A DNA stretch of 64,000 bases, from NCBI GenBank assembly GCA_046350355.1, contig JAXMAN010000001.1, positions 496,001 to 560,000 of the forward strand. Direction: 5' to 3'. A program made the translations under genes and the position numbers. The first letter of the stretch is position 1, and each line of letters opens with the position of its first letter. The notes below the pieces were generated by a model. The model was not told where the DNA came from. It saw only the letters and a program-made list of their open reading frames with translations, and did no database searches. The DNA comes from UBA966 sp046350355 (lineage in GTDB: Bacteria; Planctomycetota; Phycisphaerae; Phycisphaerales; SM1A02). Of the stretch, positions 24,823 to 33,862 are shown piece after piece.

Positions 24823-26826
24823 GTGAACGACCTCCCCAACGACCCCAGCGGCGAGCCCACCCCGGCCGCCGAACCTGCCGCAGCGGAACCTCCGTCTCCG
24901 GCCCCGCACCACCACCCGGCCCCGACGGACCCGCCCCCCTCGGGCGCGCACCACGGCAGCCAGCGCCTGATCCCCCTGGCGCTGGGCGCCATTGGCGTCG
25001 TCTTCGGCGACATCGGCACGAGCCCGCTCTACGCGCTCGAGGAGATGGTCGCCAAGCACGGCAGCTCCGAGCGCGAGTTCGTGATGGGCATCCTCTCGCT
25101 TGTCTTCTGGGCGCTCTTCCTGATCGTCGTCGCGAAGTACCAGCTCCTGATCATGCGCGCGACCAACCGCGGCGAGGGCGGCCTCTTCGCGCTCCTCTCG
25201 CTGCTGCCGCGCGGGCTCGCGCGCCGCGCCGACTACCGGCTGGCCTTCTTCGGCATGATCGCCATCGTCGGCAGCGCGCTGCTCTTCGGCGACGGCATCA
25301 TCACCCCCTCCATCTCGGTGCTCTCGGCGATCGAAGGCGTCGCGCTGCAGAGTCCCCGGCTGGCCTCCTGGGTGGCGCCGCTCACGACCATCGTGCTCGT
25401 GCTGCTCTTCACCGTGCAGCGCTTCGGGACCGGGCACATCGGACGCGTCTTCGGCCCCATCATGGTGCTGTGGTTCCTCGTCATCGGCGGCCTCGGACTG
25501 CGGCAGATCCTGGGCGACAGCTCCGTGCTCGCCGCGGTGAACCCGATGTACGCCGCCAAGCTGGTGATGGCCGATCCGGGCGGGACCTTCATGCTGCTGG
25601 GCGCCGTCGTGCTCGTCGTCACCGGCGCCGAGGCGCTCTACGCCGACATCGGCCACTTCGGCCTCGGGCCGATCCGCCTGAGCTGGTTCACGGTCGTCTG
25701 GCCCTGCCTGCTGCTCAACTACTTCGGACAGGGCGCGTGGGTGCTCGCGAACCCGCGCCCCGAGACCGCGGGCGCGCTCTACAAGCCCTTCTACGGCCTC
25801 GTCCCCGACGGCTGGCTGATCCCGATGGTCATCCTCGCGACGATCGCCACCATCATCGCCAGCCAGGCGATGATCTCGGGCGTCTTCAGCATGGCGCGCC
25901 AGGCGATCCGCCTGAACTACCTCCCGCGCCTGACGATCGTGCACACCTCGCGCGACACCGAGGGGCAGATCTACATCCCGTTCCTGAACTGGAGCATGAT
26001 GGTCGGCTGCCTGACGACCGTCTTCCTGTTCCGGACCTCCACCTCGCTCGCCGAGGCGTACGGCATCGCGGTCACCGCGGTGATGGCGATCACCTCGCTG
26101 CTCTTCGCGGAGGTCGCGCTCAAGAGCTGGAAGTGGCCGGCGCCGCTGGTCTGGTCGGCGATGGGCCTCTTCCTGGCGATCGACCTCACCTTCCTCGCCT
26201 CCAACCTGCTGAAGATCGCGCACGGCGGCTGGTACGCGCTGCTCATCGCGGCGCTCGGCTCCATCGTGATGGTCACCTGGAACGAGGGGACGCTCGCGAT
26301 CGGCCGGCGCATCGCCGAGCAGACCGAGAGCATCCATGAATTCCTCGCGCGCCTCTGGTCCGACGCCGTGCTGCGCGTGCCGGGCACCGCGGTCTTCATG
26401 ACGCCCTCCGCGCAGGCGCCCTTCGCGCTGGTCACCTTCGTGCGCCATGCGCACGTGCTGCACGAGCAGGTGATCCTGCTCTCGATGGTGCCCAACGACG
26501 ATCCCTACGTCCCCGACGACGAGCGCGTCCGCGTGCAGTGGATGCCCGACGGCTTCTGGAGCGTGAGCGCGGACATCGGCTTCATGGAGCAGCCCGACGC
26601 GGTCAAGATCCTGCGCCTGGCGCGCGAGAAGGGCCTCCCCTGGGAGGAGACGCAGACGACCTACTTCGCGCGCAAGATGCAGATCATGACCAACGGCCCC
26701 TCGCGCATGCCGCGGTGGCGCAAGAACCTCTTCGCGGTGCTGCACAGCAACTCGGCGGACGCGACGAGCGCCTTCAACCTCCCCTCCGACCGCGTCGTCG
26801 AATTCGGCACGCAGATGCGCCTCTGA
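24823..26826 (+). CDS. kup: Kup-family potassium uptake transporter
   Basis: Kup proteins import potassium with protons through the inner membrane. The 667-residue protein has a Pro/His-rich cytoplasmic N-terminus of about 45 residues, then LALGAIGVVFGDIGTSPLYAL, the family hallmark. About twelve membrane helices follow (with GEGGLFALLSLL, GDGIITPSISVLSAIEG and NYFGQGAWVL), then a soluble C-terminal domain. The start is GTG at 24823. ABC-exporter genes follow 25 nt after its stop but have their own promoter box. Confidence 0.95.
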   Translation: MNDLPNDPSGEPTPAAEPAAAEPPSPAPHHHPAPTDPPPSGAHHGSQRLIPLALGAIGVVFGDIGTSPLYALEEMVAKHGSSEREFVMGILSLVFWALFLIVVAKYQLLIMRATNRGEGGLFALLSLLPRGLARRADYRLAFFGMIAIVGSALLFGDGIITPSISVLSAIEGVALQSPRLASWVAPLTTIVLVLLFTVQRFGTGHIGRVFGPIMVLWFLVIGGLGLRQILGDSSVLAAVNPMYAAKLVMADPGGTFMLLGAVVLVVTGAEALYADIGHFGLGPIRLSWFTVVWPCLLLNYFGQGAWVLANPRPETAGALYKPFYGLVPDGWLIPMVILATIATIIASQAMISGVFSMARQAIRLNYLPRLTIVHTSRDTEGQIYIPFLNWSMMVGCLTTVFLFRTSTSLAEAYGIAVTAVMAITSLLFAEVALKSWKWPAPLVWSAMGLFLAIDLTFLASNLLKIAHGGWYALLIAALGSIVMVTWNEGTLAIGRRIAEQTESIHEFLARLWSDAVLRVPGTAVFMTPSAQAPFALVTFVRHAHVLHEQVILLSMVPNDDPYVPDDERVRVQWMPDGFWSVSADIGFMEQPDAVKILRLAREKGLPWEETQTTYFARKMQIMTNGPSRMPRWRKNLFAVLHSNSADATSAFNLPSDRVVEFGTQMRL

Positions 26827-26839
26827 CCGGGCGCCCACC

Positions 26840-26845
26840 TACCAT
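26840..26845 (+). promoter_or_regulatory. Putative -10 box of the ABC exporter operon
   Basis: TACCAT lies 6 nt before the ATG at 26852, with no Shine-Dalgarno sequence, so a leaderless transcript is likely. Confidence 0.5.
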
Positions 26846-26851
26846 CGCACC

Positions 26852-28018
26852 ATGCGGTCCATCGCGATCAAGATGCTCTTTGGCGACTCCGCCAAGTTCT
26901 ACGGCATCCTGCTGGGACTCTCCTTCGCCACGCTGCTGATCGCGCAGCAGGCGAGCATCTTCGTGGGCCTGATGAGCCGCACCTACGCGCTCATCGAGGA
27001 GACCCCCGAGCCCGACCTGTGGGTGATCGACCCGACGATGCTCTTCGTCGACGACACCAAGCCGATGCAGGTGACCGCGCTGCAGCGCGTGCGCAGCGTC
27101 GAGGGGGTGAAGTGGGCGGTCCCGCTTTTCAAGGGGCTGCTGGTCGCGAAGCTCCCCGACGGATCGCGGCAGATCTGCGACGTGATCGGCGTCGACGACG
27201 CGAGCCTCATCGGCGCGCCGGCGAACATGATCCAGGGGACGACGGAGGTGCTGCGCCGCCCCGACACGATCATCATCGAGACGCGCGGCGCCAAGGGGCG
27301 GCTGGCGCAGCCGGTGGACATCGCGTTCCCCGACGGACCCAAGCGCCCGATCGAGATCGGCGAGGTGCTCGAGCTCAACGAGAAGCGCGCCGTCGTCGGC
27401 GGCATCGCCTCGACGATGCCCACCTTCCAGGCGGTGCCGACCGTCTACACGACCTACACGCGCGCGATCGGCTTCGCGCCCGCGAACCGGCGCACGCTGA
27501 GCATGATCCTGGTGAAGGCGGAGCCGGGCACCGACCTGCACCAGCTCCAGCGCCGCATCGCGCGCGAGACGGACCTGAACGTGCTCACGCCCGACGAGTT
27601 CGCCTGGAAGACGCTCGACTACTGGATGAAGCAGACGGGCATCCCGATCAACTTCGGCATCGCGATCGTGCTGGGCTTCTTCGTCGGCGTCGCGATCGCG
27701 GGGCAGATGTTCTACAACTTCACCCTCGACAACCTGAAGTACTTCGGCGCGATGAAGGCGATGGGCGCGACGACGCCGCGCCTGCTCGGGCTGGTCGCGC
27801 TGCAGGGCATGGTCGCGGGGGTGCTGGGCCTGGGGCTGGGGCTGGGCGCGACCGCGGTCGTGGGCGCATCGATCCCGCCGGAGCGCCTGGCCTTCAAGAT
27901 GACCTGGCAGATCCCGATCATCGCGGCGGGGGCGATCGTCTTCATCGTCGTCGCGTCGAGCCTCTTCAGCATGCGCCGTGTCGCGAAGCTCGACCCGGCG
28001 GAGGTCTTCCAGGGATGA
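26852..28018 (+). CDS. ABC transporter permease (DevC/FtsX type)
   Basis: The 388-residue permease has one N-terminal membrane helix, a large periplasmic domain (about residues 45-260: LWVIDPTMLFVDDTKPMQ, IGVDDASLIGAP) and three C-terminal helices with the FtsX-type loop YFGAMKAMGATTPRLLGLVALQG. This is the DevC/MacB-like exporter or mechanotransmission topology, not an importer. Its stop overlaps the ATPase start as ATGA, and the membrane fusion protein follows, so the three form a tripartite exporter. The substrate is unknown. Confidence 0.88.
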   Translation: MRSIAIKMLFGDSAKFYGILLGLSFATLLIAQQASIFVGLMSRTYALIEETPEPDLWVIDPTMLFVDDTKPMQVTALQRVRSVEGVKWAVPLFKGLLVAKLPDGSRQICDVIGVDDASLIGAPANMIQGTTEVLRRPDTIIIETRGAKGRLAQPVDIAFPDGPKRPIEIGEVLELNEKRAVVGGIASTMPTFQAVPTVYTTYTRAIGFAPANRRTLSMILVKAEPGTDLHQLQRRIARETDLNVLTPDEFAWKTLDYWMKQTGIPINFGIAIVLGFFVGVAIAGQMFYNFTLDNLKYFGAMKAMGATTPRLLGLVALQGMVAGVLGLGLGLGATAVVGASIPPERLAFKMTWQIPIIAAGAIVFIVVASSLFSMRRVAKLDPAEVFQG

Positions 28019-28821
28019 GCGCCGACCACGGGACAGCGTCGGCGGGCGGCGCGGTCGGCGGCGCGGGCGCGCCCGGCGCGCCGGGCTCCGCGATCCGCGC
28101 GCGCGGGATCTTCAAGACCTTCGGCAGCGGCGATGCGGTCGTGCGGGCGCTGCGCGGCATCGACCTGGACGTGCGCACCGGCGAGATGATGGCGCTCGTC
28201 GGTCCCTCCGGCTGCGGCAAGACGACGCTCATCTCCATCCTCGCGGGGCTGCTGCAGCGCGACGAGGGCGAGCTCTCCGTCTACGGCACCGACCCGGGCG
28301 CGCTCAGCGGCAACCAGCGCACGATCTGGCGCGGCGCGAACGTCGGCTTCATCTTCCAGCAGTTCAACCTCATCCCGCAGGTGACGATCCTGGAGAACGT
28401 CGCGGTCCCGCTGCTGCTGCGCCGCGAGCCGCGCCGCCGCGCGCTCGAGCGCGCCGCCGAGCTGCTGGGCGAGGTCGGCCTGAAGGGGCGCGAGCTCACG
28501 CGGCCGACGAAGCTCTCCGGCGGCCAGCAGCAGCGCGTGGCGATCGCCCGCGCGCTGGTGAACGAGCCGCGCCTGCTGGTCTGCGACGAGCCCACCAGCG
28601 CGCTCGACGGCGCGACCGGCCAGAAGGTCATGCACCTGATCCGCGACGTCACGCGCGCGCACGACCGCGCGGTCATCCTGGTCACCCACGACGAGCGCAT
28701 CTTCCACTTCGCCGACCGCATCGCCCACCTCGACGACGGGCGCGTCACGCACATCTCCACCCCGCAGGAGGCGCTCGCCGAGTCCGCCGCCAAGCTGGGA
28801 GTCCCTGGCGCCGCGCGCTGA
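28015..28821 (+). CDS. ABC transporter ATP-binding protein (DevA/MacB type)
   Basis: The 268-residue ATPase has a disordered Gly/Ala-rich N-terminus of about 30 residues, then Walker A GPSGCGKTT, Q-loop FIFQQFNLIPQ, signature LSGGQQQRVAIARAL, Walker B LLVCDEPTSALD and the H-loop VTHDERIF. The spacing is typical of LolD/MacB-class ATPases. It energises the adjacent permease. Confidence 0.93.
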   Translation: MSADHGTASAGGAVGGAGAPGAPGSAIRARGIFKTFGSGDAVVRALRGIDLDVRTGEMMALVGPSGCGKTTLISILAGLLQRDEGELSVYGTDPGALSGNQRTIWRGANVGFIFQQFNLIPQVTILENVAVPLLLRREPRRRALERAAELLGEVGLKGRELTRPTKLSGGQQQRVAIARALVNEPRLLVCDEPTSALDGATGQKVMHLIRDVTRAHDRAVILVTHDERIFHFADRIAHLDDGRVTHISTPQEALAESAAKLGVPGAAR

Positions 28822-28850
28822 ACTACGCTTTCCAGACGGACCCCACCCCC

Positions 28851-30032
28851 ATGAACTGGAAGTTCATCGTCCTCCCCACCCTCGCCGTCGCGGGCATCGT
28901 CGCGGCCGCGCTGGTCGTCGCGAAGCAGGCCACGCCGCCGCGCGTGCCGCCGCCGACCGTGCCGCCCGCGCCCTCGCCCTTCAGCGACCGCGTGAGCGGC
29001 TCGGGCGTCGTCGAGCCCTCGTCGGAGCTCATCGAGCTCGGCGCGCCGGTGAGCGGCCTGGTCGAGGAGGTGATGGTGAAGGAAGGGCAGCGCGTCCGCA
29101 AGGGCGATCCGCTCTTCATCATCGACCGGCGCGCGATGAACGCGCAGCTCAACAGCGCGAAGGCGAAGCTCAAGGCCGCCGAGGCGAAGCTGGGCCAGGC
29201 GCGCAGCCTGCCAAAGCCCGAGGTGCTCGCGCAGGCGCAGGCGCGCGCGGACCAGGCGCGCGCCGCGGTGCGCGACGCGCAGGGGCGGCTCGACCGCCTG
29301 CTCGCCATCGGCGAGGCGGGCGCGCTCAGCAAGAACGAGCGCCCGACGCGCGAGTTCGAGCTCGCCAACGCGAAGGCGCGCGCCGCCGAGGCGGAGTCGA
29401 ACCTGGAGTGGGTGCGCAAGGGCACCTATCCCGAGGACCTCGCGGTGATCGAGGCCGAGGTCGCGGGCGCCGCGGCCGAGGTCGGCATGATCGAGACCGA
29501 GCTCGACCGCGCGATCGCGCGCGCGCCCATCGACGCGCACATCCTGCGCATCGACGCGCGCCCCGGCCAGTACGCGGCCGCGGGCCCGGGCGCGAAGACG
29601 CAGATGACGCTCGGCGCGCTCGATCCGCTTCACATCCGCGTGGAGATCGACGAGCTCGACGCCTGGCGCTTCGACGAGAAGGGCAAGGCGGTCGCCTCGC
29701 TGCGCGGCGGCAAGCAGATGACCTTCCCGCTGCACTTCGTGCGCCGCGTGCCGCTCGTGCAGCCCAAGCGCACCCTCACCGGCGAGAACGCCGAGCGCAT
29801 CGACACGCGCGTGCTGCAGCTCATCTACGCCTTCGACGATCCGACGGTGCCCGTCTCGCCGGGGCAGCTCCTGGACGTCTACATCGAGCGTGAGAACGCC
29901 GGTGCGGACGCGAAGGGAGCGGCGGCTGCGACGACGACGCCCGCGCCCGCGCCCGCGACGCCCGCCGCGGCGACGACGCCTGCGCCCGCGACGCCCGCCG
30001 TCCCCGCGCCCGCGGGCTCCGGCACGCCGTAA
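28851..30032 (+). CDS. HlyD-family membrane fusion protein
   Basis: The 393-residue periplasmic adaptor has an N-terminal membrane anchor (IVLPTLAVAGIVAAALVVA), a lipoyl-like half motif (VSGSGVVEPSSELIELGAPVSG), a coiled-coil hairpin rich in Ala/Lys/Glu (about residues 95-215) and a beta-barrel region (GAKTQMTLGALDPLHIRVEID). A Thr/Pro/Ala tail ends the protein. It links the ABC permease to an outer-membrane partner, which is not in the window. Confidence 0.9.
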   Translation: MNWKFIVLPTLAVAGIVAAALVVAKQATPPRVPPPTVPPAPSPFSDRVSGSGVVEPSSELIELGAPVSGLVEEVMVKEGQRVRKGDPLFIIDRRAMNAQLNSAKAKLKAAEAKLGQARSLPKPEVLAQAQARADQARAAVRDAQGRLDRLLAIGEAGALSKNERPTREFELANAKARAAEAESNLEWVRKGTYPEDLAVIEAEVAGAAAEVGMIETELDRAIARAPIDAHILRIDARPGQYAAAGPGAKTQMTLGALDPLHIRVEIDELDAWRFDEKGKAVASLRGGKQMTFPLHFVRRVPLVQPKRTLTGENAERIDTRVLQLIYAFDDPTVPVSPGQLLDVYIERENAGADAKGAAAATTTPAPAPATPAAATTPAPATPAVPAPAGSGTP

Positions 30033-30041
30033 CCTCCGGCC

Positions 30042-30998
30042 ATGGCGGTCGATCCTCCGACGCCGACGACCGACGCGAACGGCGCCGCCACGCGCGCGCT
30101 CGAGCGGCGCGCCGCGCTGCTGGCGATCGTCGTCGGCGCGGCGCTGATGGCCGCGAAGTTCGTCGCCTGGCGGATCACCGGCTCCACCGCCGTCTACAGC
30201 GACGCGGTCGAGTCGATCGTCAACGTCGCCGCGAGCGCGCTCGCGTTCTGGGCGGTCACGCAGGCGCATCGCCCCGCCGACCGGACGCACCCCTACGGCC
30301 ACGGGCGCTTCGAGTTCATCAGCGCCTCCGTGGAGGGCGCGCTCGTCGCCGCCGCCGCGGTGAGCATGGTCTTCATGGCGGGGCATCGCCTCCTCTCGCA
30401 GGAGCGCGAGGTCGAGGAGATCGGCCTGGGCGTCGCGCTGGTGGGCGCGACGATGATCGTCAACGGCGGGCTCGGGCTGTGGCTGCTGCGGCTGGGGCGC
30501 CGCGGCGGATCCAGCACGCTCGCCAGCGACGGCGCGCACCTGCTCACCGACGCGCTCACGAGCGCCGCCGCGGTCGCCGCGCTGCTGCTGGTGCGCTGGT
30601 CGGGCGCGCAGTGGATCGACCCCGTCGTCGCGATCGCGATGGCGGCGATCGTCCTCTGGGTGGGCTTCCGCATCGTGCGCCGCGCGCTGGGCGACCTCGT
30701 GGACGAGCAGGATCCGACCGACTACGCGCGCGTCGCGAAGCTGCTCGACGCGCACCTGGAATCCGCCCCCGGCGGCCCGCGCGAACCCGCGATCCGCGGC
30801 TGGCACAAGCTGCGCACGCGCCACATCGGGCGCCACCACTGGATCGACTTCCACATTCAGGTCCCCGGCGAGACGGATGTCCGCCGCGCGCACGAGATCG
30901 CCACCGCGATCGAGCTGGAGATCGAGCAGGCGCTCGGCTGCGGCCTCGACGGCGGCAACGCGACCGCGCACATCGAGCCGGCGGACGAGACGCGCTAG
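30042..30998 (+). CDS. Cation diffusion facilitator family transporter
   Basis: CDF proteins export divalent metals in exchange for protons. The 318-residue protein has the family's metal sites: YSDAVES in helix 2, the HPYGHGRFE loop, and DGAHLLTDA in helix 5. Six membrane helices are followed by a cytoplasmic His-containing domain (HIGRHHWIDFHIQV). A box-like TAACCT overlaps the upstream stop codon, 6 nt before the ATG, so it may be cotranscribed or independently started. The stop overlaps the convergent outer-membrane gene by 4 nt. Confidence 0.93.
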   Translation: MAVDPPTPTTDANGAATRALERRAALLAIVVGAALMAAKFVAWRITGSTAVYSDAVESIVNVAASALAFWAVTQAHRPADRTHPYGHGRFEFISASVEGALVAAAAVSMVFMAGHRLLSQEREVEEIGLGVALVGATMIVNGGLGLWLLRLGRRGGSSTLASDGAHLLTDALTSAAAVAALLLVRWSGAQWIDPVVAIAMAAIVLWVGFRIVRRALGDLVDEQDPTDYARVAKLLDAHLESAPGGPREPAIRGWHKLRTRHIGRHHWIDFHIQVPGETDVRRAHEIATAIELEIEQALGCGLDGGNATAHIEPADETR

Positions 30999-31777
30999 AA
31001 GAGGAAGCTGATGCCGACGCCGGTGTAGAAGGTGTCCGCCTCGCCGCCGAGGCCGATGCCGATGCGCGCGTCGAGCTGCACGCGCGGATCGAGGAGGCAG
31101 GTGACGCCGGTGTCGACGTAGCACGCCGCGTCGCCGTCCTTGGAGTTTGGAAGCAGCGCGTAGAACTCGGTGAAGCCCGAGAGCTTCGGCACGAGCGGGT
31201 AGCTGAGGTACACGCTCACCTGCCCCTGCAGGAAGCGCTCGCCGCCGCTCGTGGGAAGCGCGAGGTTCAAGTTGCCGCCGAGGGTGAAGCCGCTCCAGCG
31301 CTCGTCGATCGCCAGCGCGAGGTCCTGCGACCAGAGCAGCTTGAAGGCGGGTTCCGCGACCTGGTTGCTCACGCTGTCGGAGCCGGAGCCGACGCTCGAC
31401 TGCGCGAGCACGCAGAGGCGCGGGAACCAGCCGGACTGGTCGCAGACCTTGAGCTTGAGGCCGACGGAGAAGTCGTTCCAGCCCTCGGTCTCCTGGACGG
31501 GACCCGGTCCGGAGTCGACGCGCTGCCATGAGTAGCCCGAGGTGGAGAGGCGCAGCTCGAGCCGCTCCTCGAGCAGGCCCAGGCGCAGGAGGACCTCGGG
31601 CCACTGGTTGCGCTGCGCGTTCGTCTCGTCGCTGTTGCGCGCGGTGTAGAGCCAGCCGGTCTCGACGTTGAGGTGCCAGAGCGGCTGGATGCCGGTGCCG
31701 TCGCTGAAGCTCGGACGGTCGGTGGAGATGACGAGCGGGGCGGGCGCGGCTGCCGCGGGATTCGGTGCGTCTTGCAT
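30995..31777 (-). CDS. Outer-membrane transporter-like beta-barrel protein
   Basis: The 260-residue protein consists of alternating beta-strands (WHLNVETGWLYTARNS, FSVGLKLKVCD, GFTLGGNLNLALPTS) and ends in GVGISFLF, an aromatic terminus typical of barrels. The pattern resembles the phenol-degradation MetA-pathway family of small barrels often called transporters. No classical signal peptide is visible after the chosen ATG at 31777, which has the Shine-Dalgarno GAAGGAA; a longer in-frame start at 31855 does not add one either. Its role is unknown. Confidence 0.65.
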   Translation of the reverse strand: MQDAPNPAAAAPAPLVISTDRPSFSDGTGIQPLWHLNVETGWLYTARNSDETNAQRNQWPEVLLRLGLLEERLELRLSTSGYSWQRVDSGPGPVQETEGWNDFSVGLKLKVCDQSGWFPRLCVLAQSSVGSGSDSVSNQVAEPAFKLLWSQDLALAIDERWSGFTLGGNLNLALPTSGGERFLQGQVSVYLSYPLVPKLSGFTEFYALLPNSKDGDAACYVDTGVTCLLDPRVQLDARIGIGLGGEADTFYTGVGISFLF

Positions 31778-31913
31778 GGCGTTCCTTCGCGCGCGGCGCG
31801 GTGGCCGTCGTCGCGAGGGATGTGCTACGGCGCACCGATGCGCACCGTCCATCAATGGAGCATCAAGCGCGCATGCCGCCCCGTGCGGCCGCGCGTCAAC
31901 GCCGCGCTCGGCG

Positions 31914-33170
31914 TCAGCCCAGCAGCGCCCAGCCCGCCACCGCGCCGAAGGCGACGACGAAGACCACCGGCATGCGCGGCGCGCAGAGCAGCAGCAGGCA
32001 CGCGGCCGCGACCGCCAGGCTGCGCAGGTCGTAGATGCCCGCGGGCATCACCGCGTCCGCGAGCGCCGCGCCGAGCACGCCGACGACCGCGGCGTTCGCG
32101 CCCGCGCTCGCCGCGCGCACGCCCGGCTGCGCGCGGAGCCGATGCCAGAGCGGCAGCACCGCGAGCACCAGCAGCAGTCCCGGCAGGAAGACCGCGACCT
32201 GCAGCAGCGCCGCGGCCAGCGCGACGTGCAGCGCGCCCTCGCCGCGCGCCATCGCCGCGCCGAGGTACGCGGTCATCGAGAAGAGCGGCCCCGGCACGGC
32301 CTGCGCCAGCGAGTATGCGGCGAGCATCGTGTCCGCGTTCGTCCAGCCATGCTCCACGAAGGGCGCGGCCAGCAGCGGCAGCACGACATGTCCGCCGCCG
32401 AAGACGAGCGCGCCCGACTGGAAGCACGCCGCGCCCGCGCGCGCGATCGGGCCCGCCGCGGGCGCGAAGATCGTGAGCGCGAGCCCGCCCAGCAGCGCGA
32501 GCAGCGCCAGCGCGCCGAGCGCGCGCGGCAGATGGAAGGCGATGCTGCGCGCGGCGGCGTCGTCGGGGGCGCGCGCGTCCGCGCCCGGCGCGCGCGTGCC
32601 GCCGCCCGCGCCATCGTCCGCCCGCTCCCGCAGCGCCCAACATCCCACGAGCGCGCCCGCCGCGATCGCCACGGGCTGCGCGAAGGCGTTGACCGCCGTC
32701 GCGAAGCCGCCGCGCGAGAGCGCCACCAGCAGCCCCGCGACCACCAGCGCGATCGCCGCGCGCAGCGGCGTCGGCGTGAGCGCGCGCGCCATCGCGTGCA
32801 GCGCATGGATCACCACCGCCACCGCGAGCGCCTTCAGTCCCAGCAGCCAGCCGCCGCCGACGACCGCGCCCGCCGCGCCCGCGCCTAGCGCGGCCATCAG
32901 CGCCGCGCTCGGCAGCGTGAATCCCAGGAAGGCCGCGACCCCGCCCGCCAGGCCGCCCGCATGCAGCCCGATCGCGAAGCCCGTCTGCGAGCTCGACGGC
33001 CCCGGCAGGAACTGGCACATGCCCACGAGATCGGCGTATTCCGCCTCGGTCAGCCAGCGGCGGCGCTCGACGAAGGCGCGCCGGAAGTAGCCCAGGTGCG
33101 CGATCGGGCCGCCGAAGCTCGTGCAGCCCAGCAGGAGGAAGATCCCGAAGATGCGCAGCGGCGAGACCAC
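31914..33170 (-). CDS. chrA: Chromate transporter, long-chain ChrA
   Basis: The 418-residue membrane protein has two tandem CHR domains. The first carries IFLLLGCTSFGGPIAHLGYFRR and FLPGPSSSQTGFAIG; the second carries FQSGALVFGGGHVVLPLL and AVPGPLFSMTAYLG. The two halves, each of several helices, match bidomain ChrA efflux proteins, which lower cytoplasmic chromate. The GTG at 33170 is chosen because TAGGCT lies 7 nt upstream and the protein then begins VVSPLRIFGIF. It is divergent from the next gene. Confidence 0.92.
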   Translation of the reverse strand: MVSPLRIFGIFLLLGCTSFGGPIAHLGYFRRAFVERRRWLTEAEYADLVGMCQFLPGPSSSQTGFAIGLHAGGLAGGVAAFLGFTLPSAALMAALGAGAAGAVVGGGWLLGLKALAVAVVIHALHAMARALTPTPLRAAIALVVAGLLVALSRGGFATAVNAFAQPVAIAAGALVGCWALRERADDGAGGGTRAPGADARAPDDAAARSIAFHLPRALGALALLALLGGLALTIFAPAAGPIARAGAACFQSGALVFGGGHVVLPLLAAPFVEHGWTNADTMLAAYSLAQAVPGPLFSMTAYLGAAMARGEGALHVALAAALLQVAVFLPGLLLVLAVLPLWHRLRAQPGVRAASAGANAAVVGVLGAALADAVMPAGIYDLRSLAVAAACLLLLCAPRMPVVFVVAFGAVAGWALLG

Positions 33171-33177
33171 GCGCGCA

Positions 33178-33183
33178 AGCCTA
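33178..33183 (-). promoter_or_regulatory. Putative -10 box of chrA
   Basis: TAGGCT on the minus strand lies 7 nt before the GTG at 33170. The divergent box of the next gene lies only 12 nt away. Confidence 0.5.
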
Positions 33184-33194
33184 GCCGCGCGGCA

Positions 33195-33200
33195 TACGCT
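33195..33200 (+). promoter_or_regulatory. Putative -10 box of the gene at 33208
   Basis: TACGCT lies 7 nt before the ATG at 33208. The whole divergent promoter region is only 37 nt long. Confidence 0.5.
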
Positions 33201-33207
33201 TGTGCCC

Positions 33208-33855
33208 ATGCGCACCGCGCTGCTCGCCGCCCCGCTCGACCTCGCCACGCTCCGGCGCCTCTGGAAGCCCCGCCGCGACTCCTACGCCGACGCGCGCCTC
33301 TACGAGGACAACCGCATCCGCATCCACCGCGCCTTCACCTGGCTCGAGCACGCGGAATCGTGCCCCGACGCCGCGCTCGACGAGCGCGTGCTCGCGCAGT
33401 GGGCGGGGCTCGCGGCGCTCTTCTCGCGCTGGGACGCGGCGCGCCGGCAGCCGGTCGCGCAGCGCGCGGCGCTCGCGGCCTTCGTGAGGCAGCTTGCGGC
33501 GAACGACCACGACGGGCTGCTCGCGCAGGTGCTGGAGAAGGAGCGCTCGCTCGTCGTCGGGCTCTTCGGCGACCGCTACCTGCAGCGCCACTTCCCGGAG
33601 CCGGTGCCCGTCGCCGCGCTCTACGAGCGGCGCCGCTGGGAGGCGCTGCTCACCGCGATCCTCGCGCGCGCGGCGCTCGTGCACGCGCAGCTCGCGCAGG
33701 GTGGCGCGACCTACGGCAGCCGCGAGAACCGCACGATCCTCAAGCGCACCGCGATGCTGCTGGACCACCTCGCGCTCGCCTCGATCCAGATCGTCGTGAA
33801 CCACGGCTACGCGGACGACTGGGGCGACCTCTGCTGGCCGCCGGCGAAGCGGTGA
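33208..33855 (+). CDS. Uncharacterised helical protein, possibly HEPN-like
   Basis: The 215-residue protein is predicted to be mostly helical and soluble, with conserved-looking segments RRDSYADARLYEDNRIRIHR, LAALFSRWDAARRQP and SRENRTILKRTAMLLDHLAL. An R-x6-H pattern (RTAMLLDH) in the last helical part resembles the Rx4-6H motif of HEPN ribonucleases, but one such motif is weak evidence. It is divergent from chrA. I cannot name a family. Confidence 0.6.
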   Translation: MRTALLAAPLDLATLRRLWKPRRDSYADARLYEDNRIRIHRAFTWLEHAESCPDAALDERVLAQWAGLAALFSRWDAARRQPVAQRAALAAFVRQLAANDHDGLLAQVLEKERSLVVGLFGDRYLQRHFPEPVPVAALYERRRWEALLTAILARAALVHAQLAQGGATYGSRENRTILKRTAMLLDHLALASIQIVVNHGYADDWGDLCWPPAKR

Positions 33856-33862
33856 GCGCGCG

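Noticed and set aside
23674..30032. Zinc import operon (substrate-binding protein plus ABC permease and ATPase)
   Set aside because: The ABC genes are of the DevC/DevA export type with a fusion protein, separated from the binding protein by kup, so they do not form an importer.
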